64,000 bases of DNA from Spartobacteria bacterium (GTDB lineage: Bacteria > Verrucomicrobiota > Verrucomicrobiia > Chthoniobacterales > UBA10450): positions 314,924 through 378,923 of the forward strand of contig PNAA01000024.1 of the NCBI GenBank assembly GCA_003169975.1. Reading direction: 5' to 3'. Position 1 is the first letter of the stretch; each line of letters begins with the position of its first letter. Under the pieces are notes generated by a model. The model did no database searches, was not told the origin of the DNA, and worked only from the letters and a program-made list of their open reading frames with translations. Made by a program: the position numbers and the translations under genes. Shown one piece after another: positions 52,960-61,894 of this stretch.

Positions 52960-54724
52960 ATGGACGGTCGCGTGCAGAGGCGGATCGCGGGAGCAAGCAC
53001 GCTCTTGTTCCTGGCCAATGCGCTGCGGGCGGATATCACGGTGCCGGTCCCGCCACCACCGCAAGCCGATGCTCAAGCCGTCCGCGGTCTGGCGCGGCGA
53101 CGCGACGACGTCCCGTTGCGCAGCCACCACGGTGGCGGTGCGGTGACGTTCTGGATTGTGCAACGCCCGGACCACGGGAAACTCTCCGACCTGCGACTCC
53201 TCGGCGATAATCGCGCCACGATCAATTATCAAAATGACGGCGCCGAAGCCGGTCGCAACCGACCGCTTCAGTTATGTCGTCAGGACCAGTGGCGACCAGG
53301 TCTCGTCGCCGGCCGAGGTGCGCATTTTCGTGGAGGAGCCTCCGCCGAGAATGCGCGTCCCGGGAAGGATCGAGTTCGACGAAATCATGGCGGGCGCGAG
53401 CGAGACCCGGCCGCTGACCATCACGAATGAAGGTGGCGGCGTGATCGAGGGGCGCCTGGCGGTTTCCGCCCCGTGGCGAGTTGCCGTGCCTAACTATCGA
53501 GTCAACTCGGAGAAGACGGAAACGATCGATGTGGCCTTCCGGCCGGACGAAGCACGAGACTTTGTCGGACAAATGACACTCGCGGGGGCGGGCGGTGATC
53601 TCACCAGCGTCCTGCTGGAGGGAACGGCCACGTCGCCCATCGCCGTCGAGCCGGGCAGACTACAGATCGATGCTCCCAAAGGTGATAGCGAACCGCGAAC
53701 CGGCTCTGTTTCCCTAACGAATCGGACGGAATGCGCGCTGAAGTTGAAGATTGAGGCAGGCTCCAGCATCAAGGCAATTAAGGAGGTGGCGCTGGCGCCC
53801 AAAGAGAAAAAGAAACTCGAGTTTGTCGTGCTGGCGGACCGGACCATTCCAGTGCATGAGCGAATCGCGATCATCGGCCCTGGCTTCAGCGCGCGGTTGC
53901 CGATCGATGCGGACGCTTCGCCGCCCCAGCGCGCGGTAGCGAGTCGCTCCACGGTCACCACCTCGCCATTCGCGACCCTAATCCCGAAGCCGGCGCAGAC
54001 GCCCTCGGCGCAAGCGGCAACGACGCGCACGGTGGCCCGGCCGGCTCCCATCCGGTCAGAGGAAACACAGGTTCCGAGTGAGCCGTTCGTCGCGGTTCGC
54101 GTCCAGCGTTTGAATTCTTCCCGCTGGGAATTGCGCTGGCCGCGGCCGAAGAATTCTGTGGCGAAATACCGGATCGACGAGCGCTTCCTTTTCCTGGATG
54201 GCGCGAGCGAGCTGCAAACCACGTGGCGCACCGTGGCGTCGCCGAAAATCGTGGCGTCCGGGGATTCTCTCGTCGCGCAGGTCAGTGAGCTCAATCCTCG
54301 GCAGCTTCACATTCTGAAAGTGACCGCGCTGAGTGCCGCCGCTTCGACCCTCTGGGAATCGCCGCTCGTCGCGCTTTCGTCGCCGCGCGCGTCGCCGCAA
54401 GACGAGCGCGGATGGCTGCTCATCTTCGGGATTGCGCTGTGGTTTTCGTCGCTCTGCGCTGGCGCGCAAATCGCGCCTCGGCCTAACGACAGCGTTAATG
54501 CCGGTAGCTTGCGATCCGGTTCAACCAGCCGGGCAACCAGCGCGCCTCGTTTCGTTCGCGGGGCGCATTTTCGACCCGCGCCCGCAAGACGCGCGTCGTC
54601 GCGTCCGCAAATTCGTTCACGGCCGCCTTGGCATCGCCGGGGCCCGACATTTCCTCGAGCACCTGCAAAAGTCCCCAGCCGCGATCATGGTAGCGCTCGC
54701 TCGGCAGGACGCCCTCGCCTTTGA
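52960..54724 (+). pseudogene. Exported cadherin/ASH-domain protein, frameshifted
   Basis: Begins at ATG 52960 with a signal peptide (IAGASTLLFLANALRADI) and a cadherin-like module (IVQRPDHGKLSDLRLLGDNR, then ATINYQNDGAE). Near 53240-53255 the coding sense moves to the next frame (ATDRFSYVVRTSGDQVSSPA). It continues with an ASPM-SPD2-Hydin-type domain (FDEIMAGASETRPLTITNEG), a second beta module, an FnIII-like domain (SSRWELRWPRPKNSVAKYRI) and a membrane segment (WLLIFGIALWFSSLCAG). One +1 shift separates the parts, so this is either a decayed gene or a one-base error. The open frame runs on to 54724 over the convergent neighbour; the true end is probably shortly after the membrane segment. 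Confidence 0.7.
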
Positions 54725-55436
54725 AGTTCACGTAATCGATCAGCGCGTAACATCCCGGCGCGCTGCTCACCAGGCGGTTGAATTGTTGCGCGACTTTCCC
54801 GCGTTCAGCAGGTGAGGCGGCGGCGAGCATTTTCGGTAAGGCAGCCCGCATTCGGTTGACCAGGAAGTCGGCCTGCAAATCAATCGTATCAACGAGGAAT
54901 AGGCGCAGTGTTTTCATCTTCGCGCCCGATTCCGCAGTGAGGAATTCCGCGCGCGATTGCCATGGGCAAACTTCATTCCTCCCCGCTAGCAGCAGCTCGG
55001 GCAACTTCGCGCCGCGTTGCGCGACGTAGCGGACGAACTCGGGGAAACTTTCCTCGAACGGGCCACGCGCCCCGGCCGGATACCAAATGAAGTGCCCGAT
55101 TCCGAGCGAAGCAAAGTTTTCGCCCGTATTCCAGGAAGTGAGGCCGGCTACCGTCCCTCCGCATTCGTTCTGCCAAATCTTGCGGCCAATCCGCACGGCG
55201 TCCTGATGCGAGAGAGAAACGGCTGCGGAAACGTCGAGCAGAAGAAGGCCGGAGAGCCCGGCGGTGAGGGCGGAGGCTTTGGCGCGCGACCGCCCGTGCC
55301 GGCGGGTCGGACTTCGTGCGCTTGACGCGAGCGCAATCCCCGTGGATGAATTCAACGCGGCGGGCCGAAAACCGAGCCGGTCGTATCCAGGTTTACCGAA
55401 AATATCTATGAAAAAATTGCTTCTCATTGTCGTCAC
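54495..55436 (-). CDS. Exported protein of unknown function (GIGHFIWYP domain)
   Basis: Up to 313 residues. A hydrophobic segment (ASALTAGLSGLLLLDVSAAV) looks like a signal peptide but is preceded by about 50 residues with no good internal ATG or GTG, so the start is uncertain and the true one may lie near 55300. The mature region has a strikingly ordered segment: IGRKIWQNECGGTVAGLTSW, then NTGENFASLGIGHFIWYPAG. It continues with ESFPEFVRYVAQRG, and ends with ERYHDRGWGLLQVLEEM. The Glu/Asn-rich, Gly-rich core recalls lysozyme-like folds, but I do not recognise the family. Convergent with the frameshifted gene at 52960. Confidence 0.75.
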   Translation of the reverse strand: MTTMRSNFFIDIFGKPGYDRLGFRPAALNSSTGIALASSARSPTRRHGRSRAKASALTAGLSGLLLLDVSAAVSLSHQDAVRIGRKIWQNECGGTVAGLTSWNTGENFASLGIGHFIWYPAGARGPFEESFPEFVRYVAQRGAKLPELLLAGRNEVCPWQSRAEFLTAESGAKMKTLRLFLVDTIDLQADFLVNRMRAALPKMLAAASPAERGKVAQQFNRLVSSAPGCYALIDYVNFKGEGVLPSERYHDRGWGLLQVLEEMSGPGDAKAAVNEFADATTRVLRARVENAPRERNEARWLPGWLNRIASYRH

Positions 55437-56211
55437 CGTTTTCGCGCTTGCGCCGCTCGCTCCGGCGGCGGACCCGCAGTTAAAAGATCAGAAAGACAAG
55501 GTCAGCTACAGCATCGGGCTCGACATTGGCACCACTCTGAAACGTCAGCTGATCGACGTCAACGCGGCCCTCTTGAATAACGGCATTCAGGATGGATTAA
55601 GCGGCAAGAAACCGCTACTGACGGACGAGGAGGTGAAGGCAACGATGGCCACTTTCCAAAAAGACATGATGGCGAAACAGGCCGCCTCAAAGAAGGCGAC
55701 GGGGGAAAAGAACACGGCGGAAGGCACCAAGTTTCTCGAGGAAAACAAGAAGAAGGAAGGCGTGAAAACGACCGCCAGCGGTTTGCAATACAAGGTCCTC
55801 AAGGAAGGCACCGGGCCCAGTCCGAAGGCGAACGACACGGTGAAAGTCAATTATCGCGGGACGACAATCGACGGCACGGAGTTCGACAGTTCTTACAAGC
55901 GTGGCGAGCCGGCTTCGTTTCCGGTCAATCGCGTGATTACTGGCTGGACGGAGGGGCTTCAGTTGATGAAGGTCGGCTCGAAATATCAGCTTTTTGTTCC
56001 TGCTAACCTTGCTTATGGCGAGCGTGGCGCTGGCTCTGACATCGGGCCGAATGCGATTCTGCTTTTCGACGTGGAATTGCTCGGGATCACTCCGGCAGGG
56101 ACCACCCCGACGCCCAGGCCCGCAGTCTACGACTCGAGCCGTCCAACGGGTCAACCGGGTGCCGCAATTCCGCCCAAGCCCGTGGCTTCGGCCTCTCCGA
56201 AAAGGCCGTAG
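55408..56211 (+). CDS. FKBP-type peptidyl-prolyl isomerase, exported (Mip/FkpA-like)
   Basis: 267 residues from ATG 55408. Signal peptide at 1-20 (LLLIVVTVFALAPLAPAADP). Helical N-terminal dimerisation domain (KVSYSIGLDIGTTLKRQLID, FQKDMMAKQAASKKATGEKN). FKBP domain from about 130: GLQYKVLKEGTGPSPKANDT, DGTEFDSSYKRGEP, then VITGWTEGLQLM and LAYGERGAGSDIGPNAIL. A Pro/Ser tail of about 40 residues ends the protein. Folds periplasmic proteins. The start region overlaps the divergent neighbour's uncertain start. Confidence 0.94.
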   Translation: MKKLLLIVVTVFALAPLAPAADPQLKDQKDKVSYSIGLDIGTTLKRQLIDVNAALLNNGIQDGLSGKKPLLTDEEVKATMATFQKDMMAKQAASKKATGEKNTAEGTKFLEENKKKEGVKTTASGLQYKVLKEGTGPSPKANDTVKVNYRGTTIDGTEFDSSYKRGEPASFPVNRVITGWTEGLQLMKVGSKYQLFVPANLAYGERGAGSDIGPNAILLFDVELLGITPAGTTPTPRPAVYDSSRPTGQPGAAIPPKPVASASPKRP

Positions 56212-56229
56212 TCCCAGCAATTTCTTCGC

Positions 56230-56583
56230 TTAAGTGACGCCCGCGATCGTCAGGCGCGGAGCGTCGCTCCAGAGGTCTTCCAGGCTGTAGAAATCGCGTT
56301 TCTCCTGGTGGAAGACGTGCACGATCACCTGCAGGTAATCGAGCACGATCCACTGGCTTGCCGGGAAGCCGTCGACCGCCGCCGGTTTGATCTTGTGATC
56401 TTGTCGCAGCCGCGACTCGATCTCGCCGGCAATCGCTTTCAGATGCGGCTCCGACGTGCCCGAACAGATGACGAAGAAATCCGTGAAAGTAGAAATCTCG
56501 CGCAGATCCAAGACCACGATGCCTTCCGCTTTTTTGTCCGAGGCGAATTCTGCGCAGGTTTTCGCTAGCTTTTCAGGTGTGAT
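56230..56583 (-). CDS. rsfS: Ribosomal silencing factor RsfS, without a canonical start codon
   Basis: The RsfS domain is clear: VVLDLREISTFTDFFVICSG, VDGFPASQWIVLDY, VIVHVFHQEKRDFYSLEDLW. It binds L14 and blocks subunit joining in starvation. The frame is conserved well upstream of the first GTG (56517): TPEKLAKTCAEFASDKKAEG precedes it, as in full-length homologues. The only position with an AGGAG ribosome-binding site at proper spacing has ATC (56581-56583) instead of ATG. Either this gene uses ATC, or one base is in error. It overlaps the end of nadD by 19 nt, the usual gene pair. Confidence 0.85.
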   Translation of the reverse strand: MTPEKLAKTCAEFASDKKAEGIVVLDLREISTFTDFFVICSGTSEPHLKAIAGEIESRLRQDHKIKPAAVDGFPASQWIVLDYLQVIVHVFHQEKRDFYSLEDLWSDAPRLTIAGVT

Positions 56584-57149
56584 CGGTTGGCTCCTTGGTA
56601 AAGATTCTCCCGGCGGATGATTTGCTCCACCGCTTCCGGCACGAGATAACGAATCGATTGCCCGCTGGCAACCCGATTTCTGATCGTCGTCGCCGAAATA
56701 TCGATCTTGCGCCGAACCACCGGATAGTTGTCCTCGAGGGCCACGCCGGACCGGTCGAGGACGACGAACTGCACCAACCGGCGCAACTCGTTGAAGCGAT
56801 GCCAGGTCGGCAATTGCGGCAGGTTGTCCTCCCCGACGAGAAAGAAGAATTCCACGTTCGCTTTTTTGGCGTGCAACTGTTCCACCGTGACGATGGAGTA
56901 GGAGGGTGGTGGACGATCAATTTCCAATCGGGAAGCGGAGAAGCCACTCTCGTGCGCGATCGCGACGGTCAGCATTTCCCAGCGCGCCGCGGCGCTGGCC
57001 GCCGGCCGGGCGAGTTTGTGTGGCGATTGCGCCGCGGGAACGAAAATCACTTCCGCGAGGTCGAGATTTTCGAGCGCTTCCCGGGCGAGGATAAGGTGGC
57101 CGTGGTGAATCGGATCGAAACTCCCGCCGTAAATGCCGATTTTTTTCAA
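56565..57149 (-). CDS. nadD: Nicotinate-nucleotide adenylyltransferase
   Basis: 194 residues. The nucleotidyltransferase start GIYGGSFDPIHHGHLILAR with the conserved HxGH-type motif, FVPAAQSPHKL, and the C-terminal ISATTIRNRVASGQSIRYLV motif. Makes deamido-NAD from nicotinate mononucleotide and ATP. Pairs with rsfS downstream as in most bacteria. Lies 8 nt after the namZ start-side neighbour's stop region. Confidence 0.96.
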   Translation of the reverse strand: MKKIGIYGGSFDPIHHGHLILAREALENLDLAEVIFVPAAQSPHKLARPAASAAARWEMLTVAIAHESGFSASRLEIDRPPPSYSIVTVEQLHAKKANVEFFFLVGEDNLPQLPTWHRFNELRRLVQFVVLDRSGVALEDNYPVVRRKIDISATTIRNRVASGQSIRYLVPEAVEQIIRRENLYQGANRSHLKS

Positions 57150-57157
57150 GCGCGCTT

Positions 57158-58360
57158 TCAGTAGAGCAGATATTGCGCGCGGGTCCGGCGAAACTCCTGC
57201 TCGTTAGGCTGCCAGCTCGCGATGATGCTGCGCGGAGATTCTCCTGCCTTCACCTGGGTCCGAAGGAAAGTGCCGCCGCAAACCTTGTAAAAGATATCGA
57301 GCTTGCTCGCGCTCGTGCGCCGAAACAGGTCCGGCCGGCCCTGCCGGTTCATCTCCGCCAGCATGGCAATGCCGAGCCCGGTGAGGTTCGCGCCCGCCGC
57401 CGGCGCGATCGTTAGGTCGATGCCTTGCAGCCGGCCTTGGCGAAACGGCCGGAATTCCACCCCGGGCGCATCGAGACTGCGCAGATAGCGCGTGAAACTC
57501 GCGGCGTCCAGCCAGCTCGCTGCGATGCTCTCGAACGGTCGCGGCCCGCCAATCCCAGTCTCTGGGCCGCTCAATTCTCCCACCAACCCGGTCGCAATGT
57601 AATAAAGAGGCGAGCTGCCGCGCGGAATATTAGGCGAGCTGGCGATCCAGCGCAGCCCCGTGTCCCTCCAGGTCATGTCCCGCTGCCAGCCATGCATCGG
57701 CACCACCGTCAGGTCGCACGGCGGCCCGGCCCAATGCCGGCCGTTCACCATCCGCGCCAACTCACCGACCGTCAGGCCGTACACGTAGGGTATCGGGAAT
57801 TGACCCACGAACGAAATCCAGCGCGAGTCGACCGACGGACCTTCGACCCGCAGCCCGCCGACCGGGTTCGGCCGATCGAGGACGACGAATGGAATCTTGT
57901 TTTCGCCCGCTGCTTCCATGCAGCGGCCCATCGTGCTGATATAGGTGTAGCTGCGGCAGCCGATATCCTGCAAATCGAAGACCAGCACGTCGACGCCGCG
58001 CAACATCTCCGGGGTTGGCTTACGCGTCGGACCATAGAGCGAATGGGCGATCACGCCGGTGAGCGGATCGCGCCGGCTCTTCACGTAGCGGCCGGCTTTC
58101 TCCGTGCCGTCGAGCCCATGCTCCGGAGTGTAGAGCGCGACCAGATTGCAATGGCGTTTCAGGAGCACCCGCGTCTTGGTGCCGGCGGAGTTCACGCCCG
58201 TCTGGTTGGTGATCAATCCGACCCGCTTGCCGGCGAGCAGCGAGTAATCGTGGTTCGCCAGGACATCGATCCCAAGATCGACCGAGCCCTGCGCGGTCGC
58301 GGCGCAAAACAGGAGCGCGGCCAGCCTAACGATCCATTTTTTGTTTCGCGTGCGCTGCAT
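57158..58360 (-). CDS. namZ: Exo-beta-N-acetylmuramidase NamZ (DUF1343, GH171)
   Basis: 400 residues with a signal peptide (IVRLAALLFCAATAQG). DUF1343 landmarks: KRVGLITNQTGV, the YTPEHGLDG motif with Glu80, VFDLQDIGCRSYTYISTM, LDRPNPVGG, SPNIPRGSSPLYYIATG. NamZ releases MurNAc from the non-reducing end of cell-wall fragments, the partner activity to NagZ, whose gene starts divergently 20 nt away. Together they imply stepwise recycling of cell-wall sugars. Confidence 0.92.
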   Translation of the reverse strand: MQRTRNKKWIVRLAALLFCAATAQGSVDLGIDVLANHDYSLLAGKRVGLITNQTGVNSAGTKTRVLLKRHCNLVALYTPEHGLDGTEKAGRYVKSRRDPLTGVIAHSLYGPTRKPTPEMLRGVDVLVFDLQDIGCRSYTYISTMGRCMEAAGENKIPFVVLDRPNPVGGLRVEGPSVDSRWISFVGQFPIPYVYGLTVGELARMVNGRHWAGPPCDLTVVPMHGWQRDMTWRDTGLRWIASSPNIPRGSSPLYYIATGLVGELSGPETGIGGPRPFESIAASWLDAASFTRYLRSLDAPGVEFRPFRQGRLQGIDLTIAPAAGANLTGLGIAMLAEMNRQGRPDLFRRTSASKLDIFYKVCGGTFLRTQVKAGESPRSIIASWQPNEQEFRRTRAQYLLY

Positions 58361-58380
58361 CGATTCTAAGGTCCGACGTT

Positions 58381-59481
58381 ATGGAGAGCGCTTCAACGGG
58401 TCAATTGATCCTCACCGGTGTGCCCGGGACCGAACTCGATCCCGAGACAGCCGCCCTTTTTCGCAAGGTGCAACCGGGCGGTTTCATCCTCTTCGGCCGG
58501 AACATCGAGAGCGCGCGCCAGTTGCGGAGGTTGATCGACGACCTGCGCGACCTGAGCGCGATCGAGCCGATCATCACGATCGACCAGGAAGGCGGCCGCG
58601 TTTCGCGCTTGCGTTTGATCGGCCAGGAGCCGCCGAACGCGCAACAGCTGCGCGAGAAAGGCGACCTCGATCTCGTTAGGCGACACGGCGACATCACCGG
58701 GCGCTTGCTCCGCTTGTTTGGCTTCAATCTCGATCTTTGTCCGGTGCTCGATATTTCGTTTGATGAAGAGGCCGATAATTCGCTCCGCGGCCGTTGCTAC
58801 GGTCGCGACGTCGCTGAGACCGTTCGGTTGGCCGGCGCCTTTAACGACGCCCTGCGCAGGCAGGGGATAGCGAGTTGCGGAAAACATTTCCCCGGCTATT
58901 CCGCCGCGACCGTCGACGCGCATCACGACCTCCCGGTGATCGAGCGCACGCGCGCCGAACTCGACGCGAACGAGCTGGCCGTTTTCCGCGCGCTCATCGA
59001 CCGCGTCGATAGCATGATGATCTGCCACGGCTGGTACCCGACCCTCGAGGCGGAGAAAACGGCCGCGTCGCTTTCGCGAAAAATCGTGACCGATTTGTTG
59101 CGCGACGAGCTCGGCTTCGCGGGGCTGGTCATGACCGACGACCTCGACATGGGCGCGATCCTCAATGAGTACGGTTTCGAGGAGACGATCCGGCGCGCGA
59201 TTGGCGCCGGGAACGACCTGGCCATGATCTGCCATCGTGTTCCTGCGATCGAGGAGGCGCTGGGCTACCTGCAACAGCTTCCGCGCCCGGAACTCGACCG
59301 TGCGCTGGCCAGCATTGCGCGCTTCAAGTCAACGCTCGCCCCACCTGACGAATTTTCCACGGCTGCTTTCGCGGCCTTGAACAAGGAAGTCTGGGATTTG
59401 CGCGTCGCCGTTCTGGGCGAAGCGCGAGCGAGGGAACGCAGCCCGGGGGACGGGAAACGTTCGCCCGTGGAAACTTACTGA
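58381..59481 (+). CDS. nagZ: Beta-N-acetylglucosaminidase NagZ (GH3)
   Basis: 366 residues. GH3 motifs in order: GQLILTGVPGTEL, PGGFILFGRNIES, TIDQEGGRVSRLR, KHFPGYSAATVDAHHDLP (from Lys168, with the His loop typical of NagZ), and MTDDLDMGAI (251-260) holding the catalytic Asp. Removes GlcNAc from muropeptides. No signal peptide, so it acts in the cytoplasm while NamZ is exported. The last ~20 residues (GEARARERSPGDGKRSP) are a charged tail beyond the family end. Confidence 0.94.
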   Translation: MESASTGQLILTGVPGTELDPETAALFRKVQPGGFILFGRNIESARQLRRLIDDLRDLSAIEPIITIDQEGGRVSRLRLIGQEPPNAQQLREKGDLDLVRRHGDITGRLLRLFGFNLDLCPVLDISFDEEADNSLRGRCYGRDVAETVRLAGAFNDALRRQGIASCGKHFPGYSAATVDAHHDLPVIERTRAELDANELAVFRALIDRVDSMMICHGWYPTLEAEKTAASLSRKIVTDLLRDELGFAGLVMTDDLDMGAILNEYGFEETIRRAIGAGNDLAMICHRVPAIEEALGYLQQLPRPELDRALASIARFKSTLAPPDEFSTAAFAALNKEVWDLRVAVLGEARARERSPGDGKRSPVETY

Positions 59482-59528
59482 CGAGCGCACTTCCGCACTG
59501 GCGTCGGCCTGACACAGAAGAGATCTCC

Positions 59529-59948
59529 CTAGACGAGCCGGGCGGTGAGCAGGTAGAGCCAATTGCCGGCCAGGAGCACTACGGTGGCGCAGCGCACGAG
59601 GAGTTTCTCGCCGGGCGAGAAGTTACTGAGCCGCAGCCTCGGTGCGCGGGTGGTCAGGACGACGAGGGCGTAGACGTCATAGACGGCGACGGCGCAAAAG
59701 GCGAGGAAGGCGAGCGGATTGAAGCGGAAGGATACGGCAAAATGGCCATGGAGAAATTGGAAAGCTGCGCGCGTGGCGCCGCAGGTGGGGCAGGGGAACC
59801 CGGTAAGAGCGTGAAAGGCACATTGCGGCGTGGCAAGCCGGGCGGCCAACCAGACCGCGAGCAGGACGAATGTGCCTAACGAGAGAAGAAGCCAGAGCAG
59901 CTCGTGATCGATCTCCCGCGGGGCAAGAGGGCGGCGGTAAGCCTGCAT
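59529..59948 (-). CDS. DUF2752 membrane protein
   Basis: 139 residues. Contains the DUF2752 signature FPCPTCGATRAAFQFLHGH, with two Cys in the CPTCG motif, flanked by about three hydrophobic segments (ELLWLLLSLGTFVLLAVWLA, LAFLAFCAVAVYDVYALVVL, CATVVLLAGNWLYLL). Function unknown. It follows the GYF-YIP1 gene by 12 nt on the same strand and may be its operon partner. Confidence 0.88.
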   Translation of the reverse strand: MQAYRRPLAPREIDHELLWLLLSLGTFVLLAVWLAARLATPQCAFHALTGFPCPTCGATRAAFQFLHGHFAVSFRFNPLAFLAFCAVAVYDVYALVVLTTRAPRLRLSNFSPGEKLLVRCATVVLLAGNWLYLLTARLV

Positions 59949-59960
59949 CGGCCCGTTGGA

Positions 59961-60824
59961 TTAATGGTGGTGACCGAAGAGCGCGCCGAGCGTGCCAAAC
60001 ATGATCCCGAGAATCAGGCCGCCGCCGCAGCAGACGATCAAGGGCAAGAAGACCGCCAGCGCCGCTTTACCGGTGGTCGTTTCGTGGGCCTGGGCCAGCC
60101 CGATGCATTGCAAGACGATGCACCAGATGCCAGAGATGAGGCCGCCGCAAAGCGGGACGATCATGAGCGGATAGGCCGACCCGGCGGCGAAGCACAAGAC
60201 GCGGAAAGTCGTCTCGAAAGAGCGTCTCGCTCCGCCGACCAGGGTGAGACAGAGATGCAGAATCGCGCCGCCGATAAACAGTCCAACGCCGAGCAGGACC
60301 GGCATGAAGATGACGAAGAAAATCGCGCCTATGCCGAATCCCATGATGCCGGCCAGCGGGTCCCGATGAGACATCATGCCGATGGAACTCAGGAAAATGC
60401 TGAAGAGGAAATAAACGATGAATCCCGCGCTGCCGCCGATCACGGCGTAGATGAGCGGCTCAGCGAGTCCGCCTTCGGTTTTCATGGTCGAGAAGGCGAC
60501 GGTAGGATTCAGCAGGACCAGCTTAAGCGTTTCGATGAAGGCGTTGAGAAGACCAAGCTCCTGCCGGCGGTCCCACGGCAGGCCGGTCCGTGCGCCCGGC
60601 GCGCCAAGCGCAGGGCCGGCAGAGGAAGGAACGCCCGCGGCGGCTGGTGGCGCGCCCGCCGTGGCGAACTCCGGAAATTGGGCGAGCGGCAGCCACGTGC
60701 TCATGCCTTCGCGCCAGCCAAGATCGGTCGGCGCAAAGCGCGCCGTCTTCAGACCTTCCCTGACTTCTTCTTCGGGAAATACCCCGAGGGTGGTTCCGCT
60801 GCGACTAATGTGGATATCGGCCAT
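59961..60824 (-). CDS. GYF_2-domain / Yip1-like membrane protein
   Basis: 287 residues from ATG 60824. Residues 1-50 form a GYF_2 (DUF4339) module (ISRSGTTLGVFPEEEVREGL, then LGWREGMSTWLPLAQFPEF). A Pro/Ala linker follows, then a Yip1-type multi-span domain with Cys/Gly-rich membrane segments (IYAVIGGSAGFIVYFLFSIF, IFFVIFMPVLLGVGLFIGGA, VPLCGGLISGIWCIVLQCIG). It ends in GALFGHHH. Function unknown. A truncated copy of its N-terminus lies just upstream (60861-60947). Confidence 0.88.
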   Translation of the reverse strand: MADIHISRSGTTLGVFPEEEVREGLKTARFAPTDLGWREGMSTWLPLAQFPEFATAGAPPAAAGVPSSAGPALGAPGARTGLPWDRRQELGLLNAFIETLKLVLLNPTVAFSTMKTEGGLAEPLIYAVIGGSAGFIVYFLFSIFLSSIGMMSHRDPLAGIMGFGIGAIFFVIFMPVLLGVGLFIGGAILHLCLTLVGGARRSFETTFRVLCFAAGSAYPLMIVPLCGGLISGIWCIVLQCIGLAQAHETTTGKAALAVFLPLIVCCGGGLILGIMFGTLGALFGHHH

Positions 60825-60860
60825 GCCTCGGGTTTTAGCGAAGCGCGGGCCGCAAGTCAA

Positions 60861-60947
60861 TCACGCAGCAGGTATTCCGCCTAACGTGTCAGAACAGGCT
60901 TCTTCCTCGCGAAAAATCCCGAGGGTGGTTCCGCTGCGACCGCTCAT
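60861..60947 (-). pseudogene. Remnant of a second GYF_2 module
   Basis: A 28-codon frame starting ATG 60947 within the stop of the upstream gene (ATGA overlap). It reads SGRSGTTLGIFREEE, nearly the same as the start of the neighbouring GYF_2 protein (SRSGTTLGVFPEEE), then loses similarity and stops. It appears to be the leftover of a tandem duplicate. A GCCTAACG octamer lies inside it. Confidence 0.65.
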
Positions 60948-61894
60948 GACGCCGATAATTTCTCGCGCCCGTGCGGACCCGTGAGGTCGAGCACTGGACC
61001 GATCGGCACGATGCGGGTCGGGTTAATGGCATCGTGTGTCATGTAATAATGATGCTTGATGTGCTCGAAGTTTACGGTCGCGGCGATGCCCGGCTGTTGA
61101 TAGAGGTCCATCAGGTAGCTCTGCAGGTTTGGGTAATCGAGGATGCGCCGGAGGCTGCACTTGAAGTGGATGTAATAGACGACATCGAAGCGGACGAGGG
61201 TGCAGAAGAGGCGCCAATCGGATTCGACGATGCGGTCACCGAAGAGATAACGGCTCTTCGTTAGGCGGGTCTCGAGTTGATCGAGGGCGGCGAAAAGCGC
61301 GCGACAGGCATGCTCGTAGGCGCGCTGCCGGATGGCGAAGCCGGCCTTGTAAACGCCGTTGTTCACCCGGTCGTAAATGAAGGCGGAAAGCTCCGCCTGT
61401 TCCTGCGCGATGTCGTTAGGGAAAAGCTCGACGGAGCGCCGCCCGAGCGCGCGGAACGCGCCGTTGAACATCCGGCAGATGTCGTCCTCGGAGTTATTGA
61501 CGATGCGGTGGGTTTCGGTGTCCCAGAGCACAGGGACGGTGACGCGGCCGTCCCAAGCCGGGTCCGTGCCGGCGTAGGCTTCCTGGAGAAACGAGAAGCC
61601 GTTCACTGGGTCGTGGCTGTAACCCGGCCCATCGCGAAACGCCCAGCCCCGCTCGTCGCGCACCGGATCGAGCACTGTCATGCCGATGACCTCTTCCAGT
61701 CCCTGGAGATGCCTAACGATGACAGTGCGGCTGGCCCACGGGCAGGCGAGTGAGACGTAAAGGTGATAACGTCCGGTCACGGCTGGATAGGGCGTTGAGC
61801 CATCGGCGGAAACCCAATCGCGAAATGCGTCCTCCTGCCGCTCGAATTCCCCCGAGGCCGACTGTTCGGCTGCGAACTGCGCATTGGTTGCCAT
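60944..61894 (-). CDS. Glutathionyl-hydroquinone reductase (Xi-class GST, YqjG/PcpF type)
   Basis: 316 residues from ATG 61894; the longer in-frame form to 62083 overlaps the next gene and lacks family similarity. Catalytic Cys51 in LACPWASRTVIVR, YAGTDPAWDGRVTVPVLWD, NNSEDDICRMFN, and the C-terminal YLMDLYQQPGIAATVNFEHI. Removes glutathione from glutathionyl-hydroquinones. Whether this organism makes glutathione cannot be told from the window. Confidence 0.94.
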   Translation of the reverse strand: MATNAQFAAEQSASGEFERQEDAFRDWVSADGSTPYPAVTGRYHLYVSLACPWASRTVIVRHLQGLEEVIGMTVLDPVRDERGWAFRDGPGYSHDPVNGFSFLQEAYAGTDPAWDGRVTVPVLWDTETHRIVNNSEDDICRMFNGAFRALGRRSVELFPNDIAQEQAELSAFIYDRVNNGVYKAGFAIRQRAYEHACRALFAALDQLETRLTKSRYLFGDRIVESDWRLFCTLVRFDVVYYIHFKCSLRRILDYPNLQSYLMDLYQQPGIAATVNFEHIKHHYYMTHDAINPTRIVPIGPVLDLTGPHGREKLSAS

